Source: an uncultured Clostridia bacterium
Lineage (GTDB): Bacteria > Bacillota > Clostridia > Oscillospirales > Acutalibacteraceae
Reading direction: 5' to 3'
Length of the DNA stretch: 5,319 nucleotides
NCBI GenBank assembly: GCA_946187095.1
Contig: CAMHPW010000098.1
Span: 1 to 5,319 of the forward strand
The stretch's first letter is position 1. Every line of letters starts with the position of its first letter. A model generated the notes under the pieces. The model did no database searches and had not been told where the DNA came from. It saw only the letters and a list, made by a program, of their open reading frames with translations. Of the stretch, positions 1 through 5,319 are shown in pieces. Both the position numbers and the translations under genes were made by a program.

Positions 1-41
1 TCCTCCGAGCTTAAATCAAGCATTTTCAATAAATTTTTCAT
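1..41 (-). CDS. argF: ArgF, ornithine carbamoyltransferase, N-terminal fragment (cut by window edge)
   Basis: Only the first 13 codons are present, reading MKNLLKMLDLSSE before the window ends. This matches the usual opening of ornithine carbamoyltransferases, a short Met-Lys-x-Leu-Leu stretch followed by an Asp-Leu-Ser-x-Glu helix start. The enzyme joins carbamoyl phosphate to ornithine to make citrulline in the cytoplasm. The ATG (41-39) lies one base after the argD stop codon TGA (45-43). A GGAGG Shine-Dalgarno (55-51) sits inside the end of argD, nine bases ahead of the ATG, so the start is well supported. Position directly after argD fits argCJBDF-type operons. The catalytic motifs are outside the window, so the name rests on the short N-terminus plus context. 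Aspartate carbamoyltransferase is the main alternative but is unlikely here. Confidence 0.75.
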   Translation of the reverse strand, partial: MKNLLKMLDLSSE

Positions 42-42
42 T

Positions 43-1221
43 TCAGTTATCCTCCATAACTTTTTTAAGGATATTCAATCCTTTGTCGATTTCTTCATAA
101 GTGATATTCAGCGGCGGCAACATTCTCAACAAATTCTTCGCTGTCAAAATCAGCAAGCCGTTTTCAACGCATTTCTTCGCAATTTCTTTTGCATTATCCT
201 TTTCGGTGACAATGCCTATCATCATACCCATGCCACGAACTTCACTGACATTTGCCATTGTCTGCAATTTCTCTCTGATATAATCGCCCTTTGCATTGAC
301 TTCTTTCAAAAAGTCCTCTTCCGCAACCCTTGAAAGCACCTCTTTAGCCGCCGCACACGCTACAGGATTTCCGCCGAAAGTCGTGCCGTGAGTACCTGCA
401 CCAATAACGTCCGCCAACTTTTCTACGCAAAGGCAAGCACCCATCGGCAATCCGCCTGCCAGACCTTTTGCAGATGTGATTACATCAGGCTGTATGCCGT
501 AATTCTGATAGCAGTAAAATGCACCTGTCCTTGATATGCCTGTCTGCACTTCATCTACCATCAAAAGTATGTCTTTCTCTTTGCATATCTCTGCAATTTC
601 ATTGACAAATTCTTTATCCAACGGCATAACGCCGCCTTCGCCCTGTATCAGTTCGATAAATACCGCACAAACTTCATTGTCAATGCAGTTCTTCACGCTG
701 TCAATATTATTTGCCTCTGCATATTCAAATCCCTCCGTGAACGGAAAGAAAAAGTTATGAAATACATCCTGTCCCGTTGCGGCAAGTGTCGTTACAGTTC
801 TTCCGTGAAATGAGTTTACAAGAGTAACAATTTTCTGCCTGCCCTTGCCGTACTTGTCAAAGCTGTATTTCCTTGCAATCTTAATGGCACATTCATTCGC
901 TTCCGCACCCGAATTGCACAAAAATACTTTACTGAATCCCGTCAGTTCACACAATTTTTTAGAAACTTCCGTCTGCAACGGTGAATAATACAAATTTGAA
1001 ATATGCTGTAAAGTGGCGGCTTGTTCCGAAACGGTTTTCACCCAGCCGTCATCACAATATCCCAAGCAGTTTACGCCGATACCGCTTGTGAAATCTACAT
1101 ATTCCTTTCCGTCAACGTCCTTTGCAATCGCACCTTTGCCGCTTACCAATGCAACCTGAAACCTGCCGTAAGCGTGCATCATATACTGTTGTTCATCATT
1201 CCTTATTTCCTCAAAGGTCAT
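43..1221 (-). CDS. argD: ArgD, N-acetylornithine aminotransferase (PLP-dependent)
   Basis: Transfers an amino group from glutamate to N-acetylglutamate 5-semialdehyde, giving N-acetylornithine, in the cytoplasm. The frame is a full-length class III aminotransferase, 392 residues from the ATG at 1221. Visible in order (ATG numbering): SGAEANE near 104-110 for cofactor phosphate binding, FHGRT near 138-142, the PLP-ring Asp in VDEVQTG (D223), the Schiff-base lysine in SAKGLAGG (K252), GTTFGGNP near 279-285, and an Arg in LRMLPPL near the C-terminus. An in-frame GTG at 1230 would add three residues but overlaps the upstream stop and sits right against the Shine-Dalgarno. The ATG lies at normal distance from GAGAGG and one base after the HAD stop TAA, so I prefer it. 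Context between argB/HAD and argF supports ArgD over other ornithine or 4-aminobutyrate transaminases. A shared role in lysine biosynthesis (DapC activity) is possible for this family but cannot be read from sequence. Confidence 0.95.
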   Translation of the reverse strand: MTFEEIRNDEQQYMMHAYGRFQVALVSGKGAIAKDVDGKEYVDFTSGIGVNCLGYCDDGWVKTVSEQAATLQHISNLYYSPLQTEVSKKLCELTGFSKVFLCNSGAEANECAIKIARKYSFDKYGKGRQKIVTLVNSFHGRTVTTLAATGQDVFHNFFFPFTEGFEYAEANNIDSVKNCIDNEVCAVFIELIQGEGGVMPLDKEFVNEIAEICKEKDILLMVDEVQTGISRTGAFYCYQNYGIQPDVITSAKGLAGGLPMGACLCVEKLADVIGAGTHGTTFGGNPVACAAAKEVLSRVAEEDFLKEVNAKGDYIREKLQTMANVSEVRGMGMMIGIVTEKDNAKEIAKKCVENGLLILTAKNLLRMLPPLNITYEEIDKGLNILKKVMEDN

Positions 1222-1222
1222 T

Positions 1223-1963
1223 TTATTCACACCTCTCTATGATTTCTCTTAATTCCAGCCAGTCATTGATTTTGATATATCCGCCCTGCAAAGCCATTTT
1301 CAAATCAGGCTTTTCTTTGAACGTCTTTTTATACCATACAGGCTGTAAGCCTGCATTGAAAGCCCCCTCTGTATCACATATCGGATTATCTCCGCAAAAC
1401 CATGTTTCACTTGCTTTTAAACCCGACTTGATCAAAGCCATCTCAAATATCTCTTTTTCGGGCTTTCTGTAAATATACTCACTTGACGCTATCACAAATG
1501 CAAAATGATTTTCGGGCAAAACTTCCTGTATTCGCCTTTTCAGAGAATTTCCCGACAGCATGATATTACTGACAACTCCTGTTTGAATATCATTCTCATA
1601 CAAATATTCCAAAAGTTCAACAATATTTTCGGACGGCTTTGCAGAGGTCGCATTGTTCCAGTAGATCCATTCCAATTCCTCATAGCTTTTATCAAACTCT
1701 ATGCCGAAATATTCATAGATATATCGGTTAATGCTTGTCCAGCTTATTTCATACGGCTGATAAAATCTGTTCTGACAGCCCATTCTCTTTGAAATGCCTT
1801 TTATCACTTCATCAGCCTTTGCCTGCAACTCGTTTATCGTGATATTCAGCGGATTTTTTACGGCTAATTCCAACAATGCACTGTTGCCTTTGTCAAAGCC
1901 GTGTATCGTTTCCGTGATGATCGTATTGCCGTAATCAAACAATACCATTTTCGGCTTATTCAT
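1223..1963 (-). CDS. HAD-superfamily hydrolase embedded in the arg operon, with DxG in place of DxD in motif I
   Basis: A 246-residue cytoplasmic haloacid dehalogenase-fold protein with no signal peptide or membrane segment. HAD motifs (ATG numbering): motif I FDYGNTI with nucleophile D10 but Gly at position 12; motif II VVSN with S132; motif III RKPEKE with K167; motif IV GDNPICD with D192 and D197. A helical stretch of about 100 residues between motifs I and II looks like a C1-type cap, as in subfamily IA members. In ordinary HAD phosphatases the residue two after the nucleophile is the acid/base Asp. Here it is Gly, so catalysis by the usual route is doubtful, although Mg2+ binding could remain because that position contributes its backbone carbonyl. 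The substrate is unknown. The gene sits between argB and argD with 8-base and 1-base gaps, so it is co-transcribed with them. A TTG four codons upstream overlaps the argB stop; the ATG at 1963 with GAGG upstream is the better start. Confidence 0.88.
   Translation of the reverse strand: MNKPKMVLFDYGNTIITETIHGFDKGNSALLELAVKNPLNITINELQAKADEVIKGISKRMGCQNRFYQPYEISWTSINRYIYEYFGIEFDKSYEELEWIYWNNATSAKPSENIVELLEYLYENDIQTGVVSNIMLSGNSLKRRIQEVLPENHFAFVIASSEYIYRKPEKEIFEMALIKSGLKASETWFCGDNPICDTEGAFNAGLQPVWYKKTFKEKPDLKMALQGGYIKINDWLELREIIERCE
1230..1237 (-). promoter_or_regulatory. Ribosome binding site deciding the argD start
   Basis: The minus strand reads GAGAGGTG here, within the last codons of the HAD gene. 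It ends eight bases before the ATG at 1221, a normal distance. It directly abuts the alternative GTG at 1230, which would leave no spacing. This favours the ATG and suggests that ribosomes finishing the HAD gene feed argD initiation. Confidence 0.7.
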
Positions 1964-1969
1964 TATGCA

Positions 1970-1973
1970 CCTC
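1970..1973 (-). promoter_or_regulatory. Ribosome binding site deciding the HAD-gene start
   Basis: GAGG on the minus strand overlaps the argB stop codon TGA (1974-1972) and lies six bases before the ATG at 1963. The alternative TTG at 1975-1973 overlaps this site and has no recognisable ribosome binding site of its own. The overlap of stop and binding site suggests translational coupling with argB. Confidence 0.6.
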
Positions 1974-2835
1974 AATAGAACATTGTGCCGACACCCTCAT
2001 CAGAGAACATTTCTATGAGTATCGAATGGGGGATTCTGCCGTCAATGATATGTGCCCTCTTTACGCCACGCCTGACGGCTTCTACACAACATTCTATTTT
2101 CGGTATCATTCCGCCCGATATGATGCCCTCTTTTTTGAGTGACGGCACTTCGCTCACGTTTACAACGGGTATCAGTGTACTTTCATCATCTTTATCTTTC
2201 AGTAAGCCCTTGATATCCGTCATTAAAATCAGTTTAGCCGCTTTCAGTTCAGCCGCAATCCTTGCCGCTGCCAAGTCTGCATTGATATTATAGACTGCAC
2301 CGTTATATCCGCCTGCAACCGTTGAAATGATCGGCACATAACCGTTTTTTGTCGCATCTTCAATAATCTGTGTATTGACTTCCGTTATCTCTCCGACAAA
2401 GCCCAGATCATAAGCCGTTGACTTCTTTTCCGCCATCAGCATTCTGCCGTCAAGTCCGCACAAGCCTATTGCTTTACCGCTGTGCTGTTCCAGTCTTTGT
2501 ACAAGGCTTTTATTCACTTTACCTGCAAGCACCATCTGAACGACATCAATCGTTTCTTTGTCGGTCACTCTCAAGCCGTTGATAAACTTGCTTTCCTTGC
2601 CCATCTGTTTGAGCGTATCGCTGATTTCGGGACCGCCGCCATGCACCAGTACAACATTGATTCCCACCAACTGCAAAAGTACAATGTCACTCATGACTGC
2701 ACTTTTCAGTTCTTCATTGATCATGGCATTTCCGCCATACTTCACTACAATAGTCTTTCCCGACCATTTCTGTATGTACGGCAAAGCCTGTATCAATACA
2801 TTCGCCCTGTCCTGATTTGAAATATTACTCTGCAT
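1972..2835 (-). CDS. argB: ArgB, N-acetylglutamate kinase, predicted arginine-inhibited type
   Basis: Phosphorylates N-acetylglutamate to N-acetylglutamyl 5-phosphate with ATP, usually the controlled step of the acetyl-recycling pathway. The protein is 287 residues from the ATG at 2835. Amino acid kinase motifs (ATG numbering): KYGGNAM with K32, HGGGPEI at 65-71, NGLRVTD near 86-92, NINADLAA with D187, TDIKGLL near 206-212 and GGMIPK with K246. About 27 residues precede the first strand (KTIVVKYGG), fitting the extra N-terminal helix of hexameric, arginine-sensitive kinases that the short E. coli type lacks. The C-terminus EGVGTM also resembles the arginine-sensitive signature. The open frame extends five codons further to an ATG at 2850. 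That ATG has no ribosome binding site, whereas GGAG at 2848-2845 is correctly placed for the ATG at 2835. The gene follows argJ after the longest spacer in the operon. Confidence 0.95.
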   Translation of the reverse strand: MQSNISNQDRANVLIQALPYIQKWSGKTIVVKYGGNAMINEELKSAVMSDIVLLQLVGINVVLVHGGGPEISDTLKQMGKESKFINGLRVTDKETIDVVQMVLAGKVNKSLVQRLEQHSGKAIGLCGLDGRMLMAEKKSTAYDLGFVGEITEVNTQIIEDATKNGYVPIISTVAGGYNGAVYNINADLAAARIAAELKAAKLILMTDIKGLLKDKDDESTLIPVVNVSEVPSLKKEGIISGGMIPKIECCVEAVRRGVKRAHIIDGRIPHSILIEMFSDEGVGTMFY

Positions 2836-2843
2836 TTTCAACA

Positions 2844-2848
2844 TCTCC
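2844..2848 (-). promoter_or_regulatory. Ribosome binding site deciding the argB start
   Basis: GGAGA on the minus strand, with eight to nine bases to the ATG at 2835. It overlaps the upstream in-frame ATG at 2850 and touches the ATG at 2844, so neither of those can use it. Starting at 2835 gives an N-terminus (MQSNISNQDRAN) that looks like typical ArgB openings of the extended type. Confidence 0.65.
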
Positions 2849-2869
2849 ATTCGGAATGATTTGTGATAT

Positions 2870-2897
2870 ATTCCTCACTCCTCATTCCTAATTCCTC
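2870..2897 (-). repeat. Four tandem 7-bp units, consensus GAGGAAT, in the argJ-argB spacer
   Basis: On the minus strand four heptamers follow each other without gaps: GAGGAAT, TAGGAAT, GAGGAGT, GAGGAAT. The preceding seven bases (2904-2898, TAATAAT) match at most positions and may be a decayed fifth copy. Every unit contains AGGA, resembling the Shine-Dalgarno core, yet the block lies 34 bases before the argB ATG, too far for direct use. A single ATTCC at 2857-2853 could pair with the GGAAT of several units as a weak 5-bp stem just upstream of the argB ribosome binding site. The repeat structure is plainly visible; any regulatory effect is inference. Confidence 0.8.
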
Positions 2898-2904
2898 ATT
2901 ATTA

Positions 2905-4131
2905 TCAAGTTCTGTAATCGCCGTTTATCTTGACATATTCATATGTCAAATCACAGCCGTATGCCTCTGCATAAAACTCACCGTCATTCAGTTCAACCAA
3001 AATATCAATTTCATCTTCAATGAGAATTTTCTTTGCAGTATCCTCCGAAAAGTCGATTCCCGAACCGCCCTGACATACACTGATTTTTCCCGCTCTCGAC
3101 TGAAATGCCACGTCAACTTTATTGACATCTACATCACAGCCCGAATAGCCTATTGCACACAATACACGTCCCCAATTCGCATCTGCACCGAACATTGCCG
3201 CTTTCAGCAAACTTGAACAAATAACGGACTTTGCAACACCTTTTGCATCTTTTTCGGTCTTTGCACCGCTGACTTTGCATACAAGCAGTTTCGTTGCACC
3301 TTCACCGTCTTTTGCCATCATCTTTGACAAGCCTTTGCATACCGCCGTGAGTGCCTCGACAAATTTATCGTAATCTTCACCCTCACAGGTGATTTCTTTA
3401 TTCTCCGCCAAGCCTGAAGCCATAACTGCCAATGTATCATTTGTAGAAGTATCGCCGTCAATGCTGACCATGTTGAAAGTACAGTCTGCCGCCGTCTTAA
3501 CGGCTTTCTGGATCATCTCTGCCGAAATAGCTGCATCTGTCGTGACAAAGCAAAGCATCGTTGCCATGTTCGGATGTATCATGCCGCTGCCCTTGGAAAT
3601 GCCGCCTATCTTTACGATTTTACCATCAATTTCCGTTTCAACGGCAACTTCCTTTTCGACTGTATCAGTCGTCATGATAGCCTCTGCCGCATTATGACCG
3701 CTTTCAAGCGTATTATCCAATTCGCTGACAAGCTGTGCCATGCCGTCTGCAATCGGCTCTATCGGCAGTATCTGACCGATCACGCCCGTTGAGCCTACAA
3801 TAACATCTTCTGCACTGATATCCAGCTTGTCCGCAACCAACTGACACATCATTTCGGCTTTCTGTATGCCGTCTGCATTACAGGTATTTGCATTTCCGCT
3901 GTTGACGATAACCGCCTGTGCATAGCCGTCGGAAAGATTTTTCTTCGTCACGGTGATCGGCGAACTCTGCACTAAATTTGTTGTATAAACTGCCGCAGCC
4001 GTACATTTCACTTCACTGTATATCAGGGCAATATCCCTTTTAGTCTTATTCTTTCTGATACCGCAGTGAATACCCGATGCTTTAAAGCCCTTTGCAGCTG
4101 TTACCGAACCCTCTATAAATTTATATGCCAT
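2905..4131 (-). CDS. argJ: ArgJ, glutamate N-acetyltransferase / ornithine acetyltransferase
   Basis: Moves the acetyl group from N-acetylornithine to glutamate, releasing ornithine and regenerating N-acetylglutamate. Bifunctional members can also use acetyl-CoA; which type this is cannot be told from sequence alone. The 408-residue length is normal for the family. ArgJ proteins cleave themselves into two chains at a conserved Ala-Thr bond, and here the site is GMIHPNMATML with the bond between A190 and T191, T191 being the nucleophile. The oxyanion-hole Thr-Gly pair is in GSTGVIG (T115, G116). VNSGNANTC near 76-84, GDTSTND near 226-232, GADANWGR near 315-322 and the C-terminal KINGDYRT are also family hallmarks. 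The ATG at 4131 follows GGAGG (4145-4141) by nine bases. It lies 20 bases after argC. Its presence indicates the acetyl-recycling route, making a separate ArgE deacetylase unnecessary. Confidence 0.97.
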   Translation of the reverse strand: MAYKFIEGSVTAAKGFKASGIHCGIRKNKTKRDIALIYSEVKCTAAAVYTTNLVQSSPITVTKKNLSDGYAQAVIVNSGNANTCNADGIQKAEMMCQLVADKLDISAEDVIVGSTGVIGQILPIEPIADGMAQLVSELDNTLESGHNAAEAIMTTDTVEKEVAVETEIDGKIVKIGGISKGSGMIHPNMATMLCFVTTDAAISAEMIQKAVKTAADCTFNMVSIDGDTSTNDTLAVMASGLAENKEITCEGEDYDKFVEALTAVCKGLSKMMAKDGEGATKLLVCKVSGAKTEKDAKGVAKSVICSSLLKAAMFGADANWGRVLCAIGYSGCDVDVNKVDVAFQSRAGKISVCQGGSGIDFSEDTAKKILIEDEIDILVELNDGEFYAEAYGCDLTYEYVKINGDYRT

Positions 4132-4151
4132 TTCTTTTTTCCTCCATTCTC

Positions 4152-5162
4152 TTAAAATGCAGGCGGAACTATTACCAGACCTGTCTTTTCATCTAATCCG
4201 AAAATGATGTTCATATTCTGAATCGCCTGACCTGCCGCACCCTTTACCATATTATCAATCGCCGAAATCGCTATAAATGTGCCTGTTCTCTCGTCAACGT
4301 GCAGGGATATATCACAGAAATTGGAATACTTGATATTATGTATATCCGCATTTGCACCGTCGGGCAACAGTCTTACAAAATATTCATCTTTATAGAAATC
4401 TTCATAAGCCTTTCTCAACTGTTCTTTTGTTACACCCTCATTCAGTCTTGCATAACAAGTTGAAATAATGCCACGATTAACAGGCAACAAGTGCGGTACA
4501 AATGTGATTTTCACATTCTTGCCCGACAGTTTGGAAAGTGTCTGTTCAATTTCGGGGGTATGTCTGTGATTTGCCACTTTATAAGCGTGGAAACCCTCAT
4601 TCAATTCGGGATAGTGATTGCCCTGATTGGGCTTTCTGCCTGCACCCGTGACACCCGATTTGGAATCGACTATAATGCCGTCCGTGCTTACAAGATGATT
4701 GACAACAGCCGGTGCCAATGCCAGAGGTGCACCCGTTGTATAACAACCCGGATTGGCAATCACTTTCTTGCCTTTGATATTTTCTCTGAACAGTTCCGGC
4801 AAGCCGTAAACCGCTTTTTTATGCAAATCTTCATCAAGGAATTCACAGCCGTACCATTCTTTATATTCCTCTTCGCTTTCCAAACGGAAATCCGCTCCCA
4901 AGTCAATGAAAGCCTTGCCCTGTTTGTCACATTCGGCGGCTAATTCCTGTGAAAGTCCGTGAGGAAGTGCCGCAAAGATAACATCACTTTTGGCAACGAC
5001 TTCCTCTTGTGTGCCGCATTCCATGTCGCAAAGACCTGTATATGACGGATAAACTTCACTTAATTTCTTTCCCTCAAAGCTCACCGAACTGATTGCCGAA
5101 ATTTCAGCCTGTGGGTGCGTCAAAAGTATTCTGACAAGTTCTGCACCTGCATAACCTGTTGC
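4152..5162 (-). CDS. argC: ArgC, N-acetyl-gamma-glutamyl-phosphate reductase, N-terminus missing
   Basis: Reduces N-acetylglutamyl 5-phosphate to the semialdehyde with NADPH. About 336 residues look authentic, from ATGYAGAELVRILL to the C-terminal VPPAF. Type-1 ArgC motifs are present: LPHGLS, GADFRL, the catalytic cysteine in NPGCYTTG (about residue 140 of the authentic part), SKSGVTGAGRK, the HRHTPEI segment with the likely catalytic His, and PHLLPVNRGI. Intact homologues have about eight or nine residues before ATGYAG, forming the first beta strand and first glycine of the NADPH-binding GxxGxxG motif. Here these are absent. The frame happens to stay open upstream to a GTG at 5270, but those 36 codons have no ArgC character and no ribosome binding site. 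If real, the gene would probably be non-functional; if the junction is an assembly error, the organism's gene is intact elsewhere. The stop is 20 bases before argJ. Confidence 0.93.
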   Translation of the reverse strand, partial: ATGYAGAELVRILLTHPQAEISAISSVSFEGKKLSEVYPSYTGLCDMECGTQEEVVAKSDVIFAALPHGLSQELAAECDKQGKAFIDLGADFRLESEEEYKEWYGCEFLDEDLHKKAVYGLPELFRENIKGKKVIANPGCYTTGAPLALAPAVVNHLVSTDGIIVDSKSGVTGAGRKPNQGNHYPELNEGFHAYKVANHRHTPEIEQTLSKLSGKNVKITFVPHLLPVNRGIISTCYARLNEGVTKEQLRKAYEDFYKDEYFVRLLPDGANADIHNIKYSNFCDISLHVDERTGTFIAISAIDNMVKGAAGQAIQNMNIIFGLDEKTGLVIVPPAF

Positions 5163-5166
5163 ATGC
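5157..5166. other. Breakpoint joining argC to unrelated sequence
   Basis: ArgC similarity ends at the Ala codon 5162-5160, where the next codon upstream should be Gly of the nucleotide-binding loop but is His. Beyond this point the minus frame loses all ArgC character, while a plus-strand frame becomes protein-like. The join falls at or beside the palindrome GCATGC (5161-5166). No terminal inverted repeat, target duplication or transposon end is visible in the 157 bases beyond. The exact base is uncertain by a few positions because of possible microhomology. Confidence 0.75.
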
Positions 5167-5319
5167 TTGTCATCTGGAATCTTGAAGCATATAGATTGAT
5201 GAGATATGCAAAAAACAACAAAGATATAATGTCCATTCCGGGATATTTTACGAAAAGATTCAGAGATCACAGATGGTTTATGCGGATGCTGGTTTCGGTT
5301 GAGATTATTATTCTATCTT
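5163..5319 (+). CDS. Unrecognised protein fragment, open at both ends
   Basis: The plus-strand frame beginning at 5163 stays open for 52 codons to the window edge, while the other two plus frames hit stops early. The translation runs through LVIWNLEAYRLMRYAKNNKD and SIPGYFTKRFRDHRWF to a hydrophobic end, MLVSVEIIILS. It looks like a real protein: mixed helical composition, then a cluster of basic and aromatic residues followed by what could be the start of a membrane segment. I do not recognise the family. The ATG at 5163 lies on the breakpoint with no ribosome binding site, so this is more likely the interior of a longer gene than a true start. It points toward the window end, opposite to the arg operon. 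Confidence 0.4.
   Translation, partial: MLVIWNLEAYRLMRYAKNNKDIMSIPGYFTKRFRDHRWFMRMLVSVEIIILS

Noticed and set aside
1..45. Operon terminator after argD
   Set aside because: There is no stem-loop with a T run; the sequence is instead the start of argF with a good ribosome binding site.
1122..1472. Plus-strand open frame of 116 codons across the argD-HAD junction
   Set aside because: It is antisense to two well-supported genes and to their ribosome binding site, with no domain signature. Treated as chance.
2870..2897. Heptad repeat as a CRISPR array or coding microsatellite
   Set aside because: The units are 7 bp and contiguous with no spacers, and they lie between genes, so neither interpretation fits.
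2863..3216. Plus-strand open frame of 117 codons covering the argJ-argB spacer and the argJ end
   Set aside because: Its start falls in the heptad-repeat region, and the remainder is antisense to the conserved ArgJ C-terminus. No ribosome binding site or protein motif was seen.
4491..4943. Plus-strand open frame of 150 codons
   Set aside because: It lies wholly antisense inside well-conserved argC sequence, is rich in Cys, Arg and Phe without recognisable motifs, and has no supporting context. It is a shadow of argC.
5161..5166. GCATGC palindrome at the breakpoint as a site-specific recombination site
   Set aside because: A six-base palindrome is expected by chance, and no flanking inverted repeats or recombinase gene are present.
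5163..5270. Minus-strand 36-codon extension as a genuine ArgC N-terminus
   Set aside because: ArgC normally has only eight or nine residues before ATGYAG. The extension lacks the first glycine of the NADPH motif and has a GTG start without a ribosome binding site.
5163..5319. Promoter or arginine-repressor (ARG box) operator for the operon
   Set aside because: The true upstream region of argC is not in the window, and I saw no paired ARG-box-like palindromes in the tail.

Overview
The window is an arginine-biosynthesis operon on the minus strand, from a moderately AT-rich bacterium. Strong GGAGG-type Shine-Dalgarno sites before nearly every gene, the argC-J-B-D-F order and an N-terminally extended arginine-inhibitable type of acetylglutamate kinase all point to a Bacillota/Clostridia-type organism, possibly a gut or rumen Ruminococcus-like lineage. 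That placement is inference, not proof.

Reading in the direction of transcription (high to low coordinates): argC lacking its true 5' end (5162-4152), argJ (4131-2905), a 69-base spacer holding a 7-bp tandem repeat, argB (2835-1972), a HAD-superfamily hydrolase gene (1963-1223), argD (1221-43) and the first 13 codons of argF (41-1, cut by the window edge). The genes are packed tightly: 20 bases between argC and argJ, 8 between argB and the HAD gene, and 1 base at both HAD-argD and argD-argF. Together ArgJ, ArgB, ArgC and ArgD convert glutamate to ornithine by the acetyl-recycling route, and ArgF would carry ornithine on to citrulline. No promoter, ARG box or terminator lies in the window, because the sequence upstream of argC is missing and the operon continues past the other edge.

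The last 157 bases (5163-5319) do not belong to this operon as it should look. ArgC homology stops abruptly in the middle of its N-terminal nucleotide-binding glycine motif. Beyond that point the plus strand carries an open, protein-like frame pointing the opposite way. This is either an assembly chimera near a contig end or a real rearrangement that has beheaded argC.

I found no convincing new multi-gene system. The points most worth a second look are the HAD gene inside the operon, whose motif I has Gly where phosphatases have the second Asp, the heptad repeat before argB, and the argC junction.
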